NCBI GenBank assembly: GCA_021787335.1
Contig: JAJYMC010000019.1
Coordinates: forward strand, 60,861-124,860
DNA length: 64,000 nucleotides
Reading direction: 5' to 3'
Source of the DNA: Bacillota bacterium
GTDB taxonomy: Bacteria; Bacillota; Sulfobacillia; JAJYWN01; JAJZPE01
This document shows, in pieces, positions 24,993 through 33,199 of this stretch; the stretch's first letter is position 1; each line of letters opens with the position of its first letter. Both the position numbers and the translations under genes were made by a program. The notes below the pieces were generated by a model. It saw nothing but the letters and a program-made list of their open reading frames with translations, did not search any database and had not been told where the DNA came from.

Positions 24993-26852
24993 TCAGCCTG
25001 GAAGCCGGTCGGCCAACGCCGCCGCGACCTCCCCGAGGCCCAGGGCCTCGAGTTTGCGGCGGGTCGGCAGGCCGTCGGCGGACCACCCGCGCAGGCGATA
25101 GTAGTCGTCGAGCAGGGTCTCCACCCGTTCGCGCGGGATGAACTTCCCCTTGGCCGGGCCGTCGGGGACCGGGTCCTGCCAGGTCCGCGCCGGCGGGTAG
25201 TCCCAGCTCCGGCCGAACCCCGGGATCTCCCGGACGTTGAAGCAACGGTTGAGGTTCCAGACCTTCTCCGAGACGGCCATCAGGTCGTCCCAGGTGTAGT
25301 CGCGCCCCACCACCGGCTTGAGGAGCGCCGAGTAGTGGTTATAGTCGAAGCCGATCTCGACCCACTGCAGGCGACACACGCCCAGGTGGTCGAAGATAGG
25401 CCGCACGTGCTGCAGTTCGATGACCTTCTGAGCCTTGCCCTCGACCTTATCCTGGCCGACCTGAACGTCGTAGGTGATGGCCCAGGCCCGGTTGTGATGC
25501 GCCCCGATGTCGCAGGTGGCGTAGGCCAGCATCATCGCCGGGGCGTTGCGGAACTCGTAGCCCGACAGCTCGAGGCCCTTGACGTGCGGGGCGATGGCCT
25601 GAGCGATCGGCCCGAACTCCTCGCCCGCCTTCTTGACCCCGTGGGCCAGCAGGTCGCCGATTCCCTCACGGGCGGCGATCTTCCTGATCAGCCAGAGGGC
25701 CGCCTCGGCGTCGCCGAAGGCCAGCTCGCGCCCGACCTCCTCCTTGCTCAACAGGCCCTTCTGATAGCACTCCATGGCGAACCCGACGACGGCGCCGGTG
25801 GAGATGGTGTCGAGGCCCAGGTCGTCGATGACGTGGTTCAGGTAGGCGACCTCTTCGATGTGGTCGAGGCCGAGGTTGCCGCCGAGCAGGGCGACGGTCT
25901 CGTACTCCGGCCCTTCCACCGGGGCCTCGCCCAGGCGGGACTTGGCCGTCGAGTACTTGCCGCACGGGGTCGGGCAACCCTGGCAGCCCTTACTGATGGG
26001 CTTCAGCTTCTCGATGAGGGCGTGGCCGTTGATCTCCTCATGCTCCGTGAAATAGGAGCTCGAGAAGTTCCGCGTCGGGAAGGCGCCGACCTCATTGGCC
26101 CAGTTGACGACGCCGGCCGTGCCCTCGGGGGTCCACTGGGCCATCCCGGGGTTGTCGAAGACGGCCCGGTACATCTCCTGGCCCTTGGCCCATACCGCGG
26201 CCGGGTCGGCCAGCGGGATGGTCTTGGTGCCGCGCACGGCGAAGGCCTTCAGCTTCTTGCTGCCGAGGACGGCGCCGATGCCGGTGCGGCCGGCCTGGCG
26301 ACCGAAATCGTGGCTGACGCAGGCGTAGTTGACGAGCTTCTCGCCGGCGGGACCGATGGTGGCGACCTGGAACTCCTCGCCCAGTTCCTTCTTGAGGGTC
26401 TCCTCGGCCTTCATCGTGCCGAGGCCCCAGAGGTGGGAGGCGTCCCTCAGCTCGACCCGGTCGTCGTCGATGAAGAGGTACTTGGGCTCATCCGAGCGGC
26501 CGGTCACGACGATCATGTCGTACCCGGCCTGCTTCAGTTCGGGCCCGAAGTGGCCGCCCATGTTGGCGTCGCCGTATCCGCCCGTCGCCGGGGACTTGGC
26601 CCCGAAATGGACCCGCCCGGCGCCCAGGCTCGGTGCGCCGGTGAGGGGACCGGCGGCGACGACGACGATGTTGTCGGGGCCGAGCGGGTCGGCCCCGGCC
26701 GGGACGCGGTCCCACAGGGTCTTGGCGACGAAGCCGCGGCCGCCGATCCATTCGCGGGCGAGCTTCTCAGGGAGGGGCTCCTTGCGCACGGCGCCCCTGG
26801 TCAGGTCGACTTCGAGGATGGTCCCGGCGTATCCGTTCAGCATCAGTACCAC
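24993..26852 (-). CDS. aor: Aldehyde:ferredoxin oxidoreductase (tungsten-pterin enzyme)
   Basis: A 619-residue AOR-family protein with the N-terminal bis-pterin domain (LEVDLTRGAVRKEPLPEKLA, WIGGRGFVAKTLWD, GRVHFGAKSPATGGYGDANMGG) and the cluster cysteines in KGCQGCPTPCGKY plus the later CRLQW. It interconverts aldehydes and carboxylic acids using ferredoxin electrons; acetogens use such enzymes to make acetaldehyde from acetate. Its start overlaps the end of the four-cluster ferredoxin gene by ten bases, the pairing seen in AorAB-type enzymes such as that of Aromatoleum. The substrate is not predictable. A tungsten cofactor is inferred from the family. Confidence 0.92.
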   Translation of the reverse strand: MVLMLNGYAGTILEVDLTRGAVRKEPLPEKLAREWIGGRGFVAKTLWDRVPAGADPLGPDNIVVVAAGPLTGAPSLGAGRVHFGAKSPATGGYGDANMGGHFGPELKQAGYDMIVVTGRSDEPKYLFIDDDRVELRDASHLWGLGTMKAEETLKKELGEEFQVATIGPAGEKLVNYACVSHDFGRQAGRTGIGAVLGSKKLKAFAVRGTKTIPLADPAAVWAKGQEMYRAVFDNPGMAQWTPEGTAGVVNWANEVGAFPTRNFSSSYFTEHEEINGHALIEKLKPISKGCQGCPTPCGKYSTAKSRLGEAPVEGPEYETVALLGGNLGLDHIEEVAYLNHVIDDLGLDTISTGAVVGFAMECYQKGLLSKEEVGRELAFGDAEAALWLIRKIAAREGIGDLLAHGVKKAGEEFGPIAQAIAPHVKGLELSGYEFRNAPAMMLAYATCDIGAHHNRAWAITYDVQVGQDKVEGKAQKVIELQHVRPIFDHLGVCRLQWVEIGFDYNHYSALLKPVVGRDYTWDDLMAVSEKVWNLNRCFNVREIPGFGRSWDYPPARTWQDPVPDGPAKGKFIPRERVETLLDDYYRLRGWSADGLPTRRKLEALGLGEVAAALADRLPG

Positions 26853-27256
26853 CTCTTCTCGGCGATGTCGCCATCCACGTCATAGATGGCGCTCCGCGGG
26901 CAGTACCGGATGCAATCGCCGCAGAGGGTGCACTTGATGGGCACTTCACGGCTGGAGTGGACGCGCATGACCTTCTGCGGGCAGGCCTCGACGCAGACCA
27001 GGCAGCCCGTGCAGGACTCGGCGTCGATGCGGTAGACCCCGTCGTCGCCCTTCTCGATGCAGCCCACGGGGCAGGCGGTCGCGCACTCGCCGCACTGGTC
27101 GCAGGCGTGAACAGCGTAGTTGCCGGGGGTCGGGAACCTCGGCTCGATGACGATGGCCGATTTCTTTGGGTTCAGTTCCTTAAAGAGGCTGAGGGAGCAG
27201 GCTGTCTGGCAGACCAGGCAGCCGGAGCAACGGTCTTCCCTGAGTCCGATCTTCAT
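26843..27256 (-). CDS. Polyferredoxin with four [4Fe-4S] motifs (AorA-like)
   Basis: The 137-residue protein holds four cluster motifs in order: CSGCLVCQTAC, CDQCGECATACPVGC, CTGCLVCVEACP and CTLCGDCIRYCP. This matches the electron-transfer subunit of aldehyde oxidoreductases and DMSO-reductase-type partners. It would pass electrons between the AOR active site and ferredoxin or another carrier. ATG 27256 follows GGAGGGG; the frame open to 27361 has no ribosome site. No FAD/NAD subunit (AorC) is present here. Confidence 0.88.
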   Translation of the reverse strand: MKIGLREDRCSGCLVCQTACSLSLFKELNPKKSAIVIEPRFPTPGNYAVHACDQCGECATACPVGCIEKGDDGVYRIDAESCTGCLVCVEACPQKVMRVHSSREVPIKCTLCGDCIRYCPRSAIYDVDGDIAEKRWY

Positions 27257-27449
27257 GGCGTCCCCTCCTTTGGCGGGTGCGAAAGTCGACGGCTGACGCT
27301 CGCGGTGAACCCCGTTTCCTTCGCGTCGGGAGACGGGCATTCCTTCTGGTTCGGTGGGCACACATCTTGGCTATCTTTTACATAACCTGTTAACACAGGC
27401 GTATGAGCGTCGCCTACGCCAGTGATTACACGGAGAAAGGAGTAATGGC

Positions 27450-28649
27450 ATGGCTCTCTTCGAAACCATCTATGGACCCTATGTTCCGTTTGGCAGCCGT
27501 ACCCTCCGGCTGCAGTCCCCCCAGATGAAGGGCACCGACGTGGCCGTCCTGCAAGGCGTGTTCGACCTGTTGCTGCAGGTGATGAACCCGCCGCTGGGAC
27601 CGATAGGCCCGCCAATCACCATCACTGGATCCTACGACTCCGACACGGCCCAGGCGGTCAGGAACATCCAGTCTTACTTCGGGCTGGCGGTCGACGGCGT
27701 CGCCGGGCAAGAGGTCTACTGGGTCTACGGTCAGGGTGTCGGCGGCCACGTCGCCTATGGCGGCCCGATTTACGGCAGCCGCCAACTGTCCCAGGGTATG
27801 TCCGGGGGAGACGTCAAGATTCTGCAGAACCGTTTGAACCTGTTCCGGTACGCTTCCTTCGTCGGTGGCCCGGCCGACGGCGTGTTCGGCCCGAAGACGG
27901 CCGCCGCCGTGGCGGCCTTCCAGGGGGACGCGGTGGCCAACGGCGACACCGGCCTCACGATTGACTCGATCGTCGGGTCAGCGACCTTCGATGCCAGTTG
28001 GATCTACACCTTCGCCGGCGGGCGCGGCATCCTTCCCGGCCGTAATGGCTTTGACGTGGTCTTTGTCCAGAGACTGCTGCAGGGACTCGGTTACTATGCG
28101 GGACGGCTTGATGGCTACTATGGTCCGGTCTCGCAAGCCGCCGTGCGCGCCTTCCAGACGGCCGCCGGGATCGCCGTCGACGGCCAGGTCGGCCCACAGA
28201 CCTTCTATCAACTTGGCCTCCGCAACGTGGTCGCGGCGCCGCTGCCCTTCCCCCTCTTCCCCCTCGCCTTCGCCCCCAGCGAGTGCTGCGTGCCGCTGGA
28301 GAATACCGGGGTACCGCCAATCTCGGCGTCCATCGGCTCCTTCTTCATCGCCCAGAGCTCGTCGGGCTCGCAGCTCTCGGCCACCGGGATCTCGATGCTC
28401 GCCCCCAGCGCCTACAACCCGGCCTTCACCACCTACGCCTTCCGGTTGACAATCCCCGGCCAAGCGCCGGTCGTCCAGACCATGGCTCTGGCCGACCCGA
28501 CCATCGGCCTGTGGGCCGGCGGGATTGTCTCGCCCACGCTGCGCCTGCCCAACACCACGACCATCGCCGTGTTCCCGCAAGGCGGCGGCCTTACGGGAGC
28601 GGACGTGCTGGCGGGCAACCTGACGTCCTGCCCGGGACCGTCCATCTGA
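27450..28649 (+). CDS. Protein with three peptidoglycan-binding (PG_binding_1) repeats
   Basis: Three PGB1-type repeats are visible: about residues 25-95 (KGTDVAVLQGVFDLLL, AVRNIQSYFGLAVDGVAG), 115-165 (GDVKILQNRLNLF, GPADGVFGPKTAAAV) and 200-255 (FVQRLLQGLGYYAGRLDGYYG, DGQVGPQTF). The C-terminal 140 residues are Ser/Thr/Gly-rich and beta-like (SIGSFFIAQSSSGSQL). There is no signal peptide and no catalytic domain. Such stand-alone binders in spore formers can be coat or cortex-associated proteins, but sporulation is not shown by this window. The start ATG 27450 follows AAAGGAG. Confidence 0.75.
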   Translation: MALFETIYGPYVPFGSRTLRLQSPQMKGTDVAVLQGVFDLLLQVMNPPLGPIGPPITITGSYDSDTAQAVRNIQSYFGLAVDGVAGQEVYWVYGQGVGGHVAYGGPIYGSRQLSQGMSGGDVKILQNRLNLFRYASFVGGPADGVFGPKTAAAVAAFQGDAVANGDTGLTIDSIVGSATFDASWIYTFAGGRGILPGRNGFDVVFVQRLLQGLGYYAGRLDGYYGPVSQAAVRAFQTAAGIAVDGQVGPQTFYQLGLRNVVAAPLPFPLFPLAFAPSECCVPLENTGVPPISASIGSFFIAQSSSGSQLSATGISMLAPSAYNPAFTTYAFRLTIPGQAPVVQTMALADPTIGLWAGGIVSPTLRLPNTTTIAVFPQGGGLTGADVLAGNLTSCPGPSI

Positions 28650-28732
28650 TCAGCCGAGCTTACAGGGCAGACGGCCGGCCGTATAAGCCAAGCTTAATAG
28701 TGGCCGCCGGCAAAGGCCTCCGCGGAAGGCAT

Positions 28733-28762
28733 GGGAGCCCCGGACAATCGTCCGGGGCTCCC
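28733..28762. terminator. Bidirectional terminator
   Basis: GGGAGCCCCGGAC (28733-28745) pairs perfectly with GTCCGGGGCTCCC (28750-28762), 13-bp stem and AATC loop, between convergent genes ending at 28649 (+) and 28806 (-). Confidence 0.75.
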
Positions 28763-28805
28763 AGCCGTCAGCGGCTCTCTCTGGCTTGTCATTGCGCCAA
28801 GCGGC

Positions 28806-29786
28806 TCACTCGCTCGGCTCCCGACCCCATTCCACGTTCCGCTTGGGTCGTTCGTCGACAACCAGGGTGAAGACGTCCGGCCGGGCGTAATGGCCGACGA
28901 CGTCGAAATCGAAACGGCTGGCGGCGATGACGTCAAGGTCCAGGCGGGCGCGGATGATCTCCTCTCGGTCGTAGACCGGTCCCGCGACGTAGCGGCCGAG
29001 GGGGTCGACGACGGCGCTCCCGCCCCGGCACATGACCTCGGGGCTGGCCGCCAGTTCGGCGTAGCCGGCCAGGTCCTTCGGGTACATATCCTTGGTCACG
29101 AACTGATTGCAGCTCAGGACGAAGCAGCGGCCCTCGAGGGCGATGTGGCGGATGGTCGCCTGCCATGTGTCCCTGGCGTCGGCCGTCGGCGCCACATAAA
29201 GCTGAACGCCCTTGGCGTACATGGCCATCCGCGCCAGCGGCATGTAGTTCTCCCAGCAGATGAGGCTGCCCATGCGGCCGTGGGGCGTGTCGACGACGGT
29301 CAGGGTGCTGCCGTCGCCCTCGCCCCAGATGAGTCGTTCCGCCGCGGTGGGCTTAAGCTTGCGGTGCTTGCCGAGGAGGCGGCCGTCGGGGCCGAAGAAG
29401 AGGACGGTGCAATAGAGCGTGCCCCCCTCCCCCTCCGCCCGCTCGGTGACCCCCATGACCACGTGGGCCCCGGCCTGACGGGCCGCCTCACCGATGGCCT
29501 CGGTGGTCTCGCCCGGCACCGGCACCGCGTTCTGCCAATAACGGAGCCAGTCGGCCCGGCCGGCCTCGGTGCGGTTCCCGACCGTCGTCCCAAAGGTCAG
29601 CCCCCGCGGGTAGGCCGGGATGAAGGTCTCCGGAAAGATGATGACCTGAGCCCCGCTCCGGGCCGCCAGAGCGATGAGGCCGACGGCCTTCTCCGTCGTC
29701 GCCTCCCGGTCCATGATCACCGGAGCCGTCTGGACCACGGCCACCTCGACACCGTTCGCGCTATCGGTCAACTGCTTCACCCCCAA
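28806..29786 (-). CDS. Nitrilase family carbon-nitrogen hydrolase
   Basis: The nitrilase Glu-Lys-Cys triad is visible: Glu in VIIFPETFIPAYPRG, Lys in GKHRKLKPTAAERLIWG, Cys in GSLICWENYMPLARMAMY. The tryptophan and glutamate after Cys (CWENYMPL) are those of true nitrilases rather than amidases, so hydrolysis of a nitrile to the acid is the likely reaction. Length (326 aa) is typical, and members often form spirals in the cytosol. ATG 29786 is near other usable codons. It is a single gene divergent from the GAF-domain gene; no substrate context. Confidence 0.9.
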   Translation of the reverse strand: MGVKQLTDSANGVEVAVVQTAPVIMDREATTEKAVGLIALAARSGAQVIIFPETFIPAYPRGLTFGTTVGNRTEAGRADWLRYWQNAVPVPGETTEAIGEAARQAGAHVVMGVTERAEGEGGTLYCTVLFFGPDGRLLGKHRKLKPTAAERLIWGEGDGSTLTVVDTPHGRMGSLICWENYMPLARMAMYAKGVQLYVAPTADARDTWQATIRHIALEGRCFVLSCNQFVTKDMYPKDLAGYAELAASPEVMCRGGSAVVDPLGRYVAGPVYDREEIIRARLDLDVIAASRFDFDVVGHYARPDVFTLVVDERPKRNVEWGREPSE

Positions 29787-29874
29787 GACTCTTTTCTCGG
29801 AAAGGCCATGAGCCGGCCTCCAACGGGTCCAGTATCAGACCCGCGGTATTCCTCAGGAAGTTGAACATGTCTCG

Positions 29875-30516
29875 GTGGGTACGGCGTGGCCCCATTCGGA
29901 CTGGACTGTCGTGCCGGTTTGGGATATACTGGAAATGCTTGGGAGGACAAGCCAGCCAGAAAAGCTCGACAGGGCAGAAGCCCTCAGGACTGGCCCGGAA
30001 GGTGAGAAGCGTTTGGGGAAAGACATTCTGGAACGGCTGGAGGAAGTCCTTCGATTGACCACGGACGCGAAAGAAAGAGTGGTTCCCGTCTATTGCCTGG
30101 GGTTCAGCGCGGAAGCTGCCGACAGGCTCATTGAGCCGACGGATTCCAGCCCGGCCGGGGCCGCTCTGGCCTCGGGGGACCTCCAGTACGAGCGGAATGT
30201 CCCGGGTAGCAGACGTCTTGGCACGCGGCTCACGAAGACCGGGCACTATAGGTCTCAGGCGTGCGCACCGATAATAGCATCCGGAGAAGCAGTGGCCCTC
30301 GTAAGGGTTGATTCCACCTCCGAAAACGCCTTCGATAAGGTGGATCTGCTTCATCTGAAGAGGTTGGCGGAACTTGCAGGATTGATTATCACCGCGGCGA
30401 ATTGTGTGGGCGGACGATGGATGCCGGAAGCCAGGGCTGTACAGATTCGTGACGCTTCAAAGCAAGAAGGCAAAGGGGGAGCGCCACATGGTTCCGGTCG
30501 AAAAAAGAGAACGTGA
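29875..30516 (+). CDS. GAF-like domain protein
   Basis: A helical N-terminal part (KRLGKDILERLEEVLRLT) is followed by a GAF-like sensor fold (HYRSQACAPIIASGEAVALV, then FDKVDLLHLKRLAELAGLI). GAF domains bind small ligands or act as dimer sensors; no output domain is present. The start is unsure. GTG 29875 opens the frame, but TGGACT-N17-TATACT (29902-29930) looks like a promoter inside it, which would favour a start further right. The 3' end overlaps the SHOCT-like small gene by 29 bases. Confidence 0.5.
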   Translation: MGTAWPHSDWTVVPVWDILEMLGRTSQPEKLDRAEALRTGPEGEKRLGKDILERLEEVLRLTTDAKERVVPVYCLGFSAEAADRLIEPTDSSPAGAALASGDLQYERNVPGSRRLGTRLTKTGHYRSQACAPIIASGEAVALVRVDSTSENAFDKVDLLHLKRLAELAGLIITAANCVGGRWMPEARAVQIRDASKQEGKGGAPHGSGRKKRT

Positions 30517-30673
30517 ACTCGACATCTTGCAGGAGCGCTATTACTCCGGGCAAATGGACGTAGAGGAATACGTTCTCAAATCCTTATGTCTTCTCAGCGG
30601 TAAGGACTTGCCAGCCTGGAAGGTCCAGGCCGCCGGCAAGTCCACCGGTAGAAACAAGCAGGATCGCAGGTAA
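30488..30673 (+). CDS. Small SHOCT-like protein (61 aa)
   Basis: The segment ERELDILQERYYSGQMDVEEY resembles the SHOCT oligomerisation motif (helix, gly turn, helix) normally found at protein C-termini. Here it forms nearly the whole product, followed by a short basic tail. ATG 30488 has GGGGGAG directly upstream and overlaps the GAF gene, suggesting coupled expression. The function is unknown. Confidence 0.55.
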   Translation: MVPVEKRERELDILQERYYSGQMDVEEYVLKSLCLLSGKDLPAWKVQAAGKSTGRNKQDRR

Positions 30674-30723
30674 GAGGCCCAGCGGCGACCCTTGACCCCT
30701 GATTCATCCAATGGACAAGCGTG

Positions 30724-30752
30724 AGCCCTCCCTGGCAAACCCGGGAGGGCTT
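30724..30752 (+). terminator. Terminator after the GAF/SHOCT pair
   Basis: AGCCCTCCC (30724-30732) pairs with GGGAGGGCT (30743-30751), followed by TCTTCATC. It is also just downstream of the minus-strand M20 gene. Confidence 0.7.
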
Positions 30753-30770
30753 CTTCATCGCATCTGGGTT

Positions 30771-32261
30771 CTATTCGTCGGCGAACTGGTGGAAGGCGGG
30801 CTTTTGCCCGGGCGGCATAGCCGACCTGTACTTGCGCCCGCCGGTCAGCTCGAGGAACTCGGCTCGCGCCTTGGCCAGCGTGTCCGGGTTGGTTACCAGC
30901 TCGAACCCGGCCTCGGCCAACACCTTGGCGGCGACCAGCATCCCGGCGTGGCCGATGTCCATGCCGGACTGCGCGGCATACTGCCAGGAATGCCCCGGCG
31001 TGCCCAGGGCCAGACAGGCCGTGCCGAACTGAGCCGTGGGGGCGCACCAGCTGACGTCGCCGACGTCGGTGGACCCGCTGGGCTCCTTGAGCACCGCCGG
31101 GCGGGCGACGATGGTGTCGTTGAGGGTCTGGGACCGCAGGGTTTTCAAGTCCTCAGGCGACAACTCCTGCCGAGAGAGATAAGTCTCTTTCTGGTCGGGT
31201 CGGAAGCTCTCGGTGATCCGGCGGGCGAACTCGAGGTCGGCCGCGGTGAAGGCCGGCGGGCCGACCCGCCGCATGGCCGCGTCAAGGACGTCCTCGAGGG
31301 TCCGGTTGTTGAGGGTGTTCCAGATCGCCTTGAGCAACTCGACCTCGAACCGGGTGCCGGTCATCTTGGCCGCGCCCTCGGCGCAGTCCAGGACGCGCTG
31401 GTACAGCTCGTCGACCTGGGCCCGCTCCGGGGCCCGGACCAGATACCAGACCTTGGCGCTGGCCGGGACAACGTTCGGCTGGTCGCCGCCGTGGGTGATG
31501 ACGTAGTGGACGCGGGCCTTGGGCGGCATGTGCTCGCGGAGGAACTCGACCCCCATGTTCATCAGCTGCACGGCGTCGAGGGCGCTGCGCCCCTCGAAGG
31601 GGTTGCCGGCGGCGTGGGCCGACTGGCCGCGGAAGGTGATGTTGCAGGCGTTATTGGCCAGCGAGGAGTTGGTGCTGACGCGGTTCGTCGCCCCGGGGTG
31701 CCAGGTCAGGCAGGCGTCGCAGTCGTCGAAGACGCCGTCGCGGGCCATGAAGGCCTTGCCGCTAAGGTTCTCCTCGGCCGGGCAGCCGTAGTAACGGACC
31801 GTGCCCGGGAGCTTGCGCGCCGCCAGTTCGCGGGCCAGGGCGACGGCGGCCCCCAGGGCGCCGACCCCGAGCAGGTTGTGGCCGCAGCCGTGGCCGGCGC
31901 CGCCCTCGACCACCGGCTCCTGGACGGGCGAGACCTTCTGCGACACGCCTCCCAGGGCGTCGTATTCGCCGAGGAAGCCGATGACGGGCCCTTTGCCGGC
32001 GCCCGCCCCACCGCGCCGGCCGCTCTCACCATGCCGGCCGGCCCCCCCATGTCTCCACTCCGCCACGAAGGCCGTCGGCATCCCGACGGTCCCGGTCGTC
32101 ACCTTGAAGCCCTCGGCCCGCAGGGCCTCGGCCAGCCGGGCCGCCGACCTCTCTTCGTGCAGGGCCAGTTCGGCATAACCCCAGATGTCATCAGCCATGG
32201 CGATGAGCGCGTCACGGTGTTCGTCGATCCAGCTCAGGGCAGTCGTTGCCTTGACCGTCAT
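30771..32261 (-). CDS. M20 family amidohydrolase (AbgB-like)
   Basis: A zinc amidohydrolase/peptidase with the metal-site motifs GHGCGHNLLGVGALGA and WHPGATNRV, and the dimerisation-domain signature GQSAHAAGNPFEGRSALDAV. It is closest in form to AbgB, which cleaves p-aminobenzoyl-glutamate, a folate breakdown product. Between FVAEW and GPVIGFLGEYDAL there is a Gly/Arg-rich insert of about 17 residues not expected in the family. ATG 32261 follows a G-rich ribosome site; the frame open to 32492 overlaps the divergent vapB-like gene and is rejected. The specific substrate is uncertain. Confidence 0.87.
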   Translation of the reverse strand: MTVKATTALSWIDEHRDALIAMADDIWGYAELALHEERSAARLAEALRAEGFKVTTGTVGMPTAFVAEWRHGGAGRHGESGRRGGAGAGKGPVIGFLGEYDALGGVSQKVSPVQEPVVEGGAGHGCGHNLLGVGALGAAVALARELAARKLPGTVRYYGCPAEENLSGKAFMARDGVFDDCDACLTWHPGATNRVSTNSSLANNACNITFRGQSAHAAGNPFEGRSALDAVQLMNMGVEFLREHMPPKARVHYVITHGGDQPNVVPASAKVWYLVRAPERAQVDELYQRVLDCAEGAAKMTGTRFEVELLKAIWNTLNNRTLEDVLDAAMRRVGPPAFTAADLEFARRITESFRPDQKETYLSRQELSPEDLKTLRSQTLNDTIVARPAVLKEPSGSTDVGDVSWCAPTAQFGTACLALGTPGHSWQYAAQSGMDIGHAGMLVAAKVLAEAGFELVTNPDTLAKARAEFLELTGGRKYRSAMPPGQKPAFHQFADE

Positions 32262-32345
32262 CGAATCCGGCTCCCCCCCATGGTTCTGTTTCCGAAGCTT
32301 TTCGGCGGGTAGGGGCGATTTCCTTCGACACGGGCTTGTGGGTTC

Positions 32346-32391
32346 TTGACCCAACGCCCGGCCGGAAGTAAGATATCCTTGTGGTAAGGAT
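32346..32391 (+). promoter_or_regulatory. Promoter and operator of the VapBC-like pair
   Basis: TTGACC (32346-32351), exact 17-bp spacer, TAAGAT (32369-32374). Immediately downstream, ATCCTT (32375-32380) and AAGGAT (32386-32391) form an inverted repeat over the expected start of transcription, a fitting site for antitoxin autorepression. Confidence 0.6.
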
Positions 32392-32409
32392 GTAAGGAGG
32401 TAAGCCACC

Positions 32410-32727
32410 ATGAGCGACCCCAAGTGGTACATCAAAGTGACCTCCAAGGGCCAGATAACCCTGCCTAAGGAAGCGCGAGACCGGCTGGTCATCCGCGAGG
32501 GTGATTACCTGGAGGCCAGCTTGAAGGACAACACGCTGTCGCTAACCAAGAAGGTGAACCTCAGTGACAGTGAACTCACGCGTCTCTTGGCTCAGCGCCG
32601 ACTGGCGGAGCTCGGCTACGGTGACCCGGCCTCGCGGGCGGAACTGGACCCGGTCCGTTTGAGGGAGACGCTACCGCCCTTGCCCGACATAACGCAGCTA
32701 ATCCGGAAGCAGCGCGAAGAAGAGTGA
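32410..32727 (+). CDS. AbrB/MazE/SpoVT-type antitoxin (VapB-like)
   Basis: A swapped-hairpin DNA-binding domain occupies residues 5-50 (VTSKGQITLPKEARDRLVIREGDYLEA). A C-terminal tail (residues 55-105) should wrap the toxin and includes PPLPDITQLIRKQREEE. It would neutralise the PIN toxin encoded next and repress the operon. GGAGG lies 8 bases before ATG 32410, and the stop overlaps the toxin ATG (TGATG). Confidence 0.85.
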   Translation: MSDPKWYIKVTSKGQITLPKEARDRLVIREGDYLEASLKDNTLSLTKKVNLSDSELTRLLAQRRLAELGYGDPASRAELDPVRLRETLPPLPDITQLIRKQREEE

Positions 32728-33161
32728 TGGGCTATTTCTTCGACACCAGCGCGTTCCTCAAGAGATATCTGAAAGAGGCGGGTTCGTCCGACGTCGACGC
32801 ACTGTTCAAAGAATACGGAACCCGTTACATCTCCTCTCTTGGGCTGTTGGAATCCCTCTCGACCATCCAGCGACTTCACTCCGTTGCCGGCGTTGTGACG
32901 GCAGACCAACTGCGGCTGCTTCGGGCCACGGTCGATTCGGACATCGGAGAGGGGAAGGTCACCGTGGTTGACCCAACCCCGACCGAGATTGACGTGGCGG
33001 CCCAGCTTCTCGGCCACCGATACCTGACGGCGGTGGACGCCCTCCACATCGCCATGGCCAAGTCGCTTGGGCCTGAGGTCCAGTTCGTCTCGTCCGACGC
33101 CAAGCTGAACCGGGTGGCCGCTGAGCAGGGGCTGGCCGTGTTCGATCCGACTCGGGGCTAG
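32727..33161 (+). CDS. PIN domain toxin (VapC-like ribonuclease)
   Basis: PIN fold with the acidic metal site: Asp in FFDTSAFLKRYLKE, Glu in LGLLESLSTIQRL, Asp in LTAVDALHIAMAK and SSDAKL. These catalytic positions are intact. VapC toxins cleave tRNA or rRNA and are held inactive by VapB. ATG 32727 shares its first base with the antitoxin stop; GTG 32724 is an alternative. A strong terminator follows. Confidence 0.88.
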   Translation: MGYFFDTSAFLKRYLKEAGSSDVDALFKEYGTRYISSLGLLESLSTIQRLHSVAGVVTADQLRLLRATVDSDIGEGKVTVVDPTPTEIDVAAQLLGHRYLTAVDALHIAMAKSLGPEVQFVSSDAKLNRVAAEQGLAVFDPTRG

Positions 33162-33168
33162 GCCGCAA

Positions 33169-33195
33169 AGACCCCCCGTCGCCGACGGGGGGTCT
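33169..33195. terminator. Terminator after vapC
   Basis: AGACCCCCCGTC (33169-33180) pairs with GACGGGGGGTCT (33184-33195) around GCC, then a T-rich tail GACTTTACTTT on the plus strand. It also serves the minus-strand DinB gene ending at 33200. Confidence 0.85.
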
Positions 33196-33199
33196 GACT

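Noticed and set aside
32262..32492. Longer start of the M20 gene
   Set aside because: It would overlap the promoter and first codons of the divergent antitoxin gene; ATG 32261 fits the family start.
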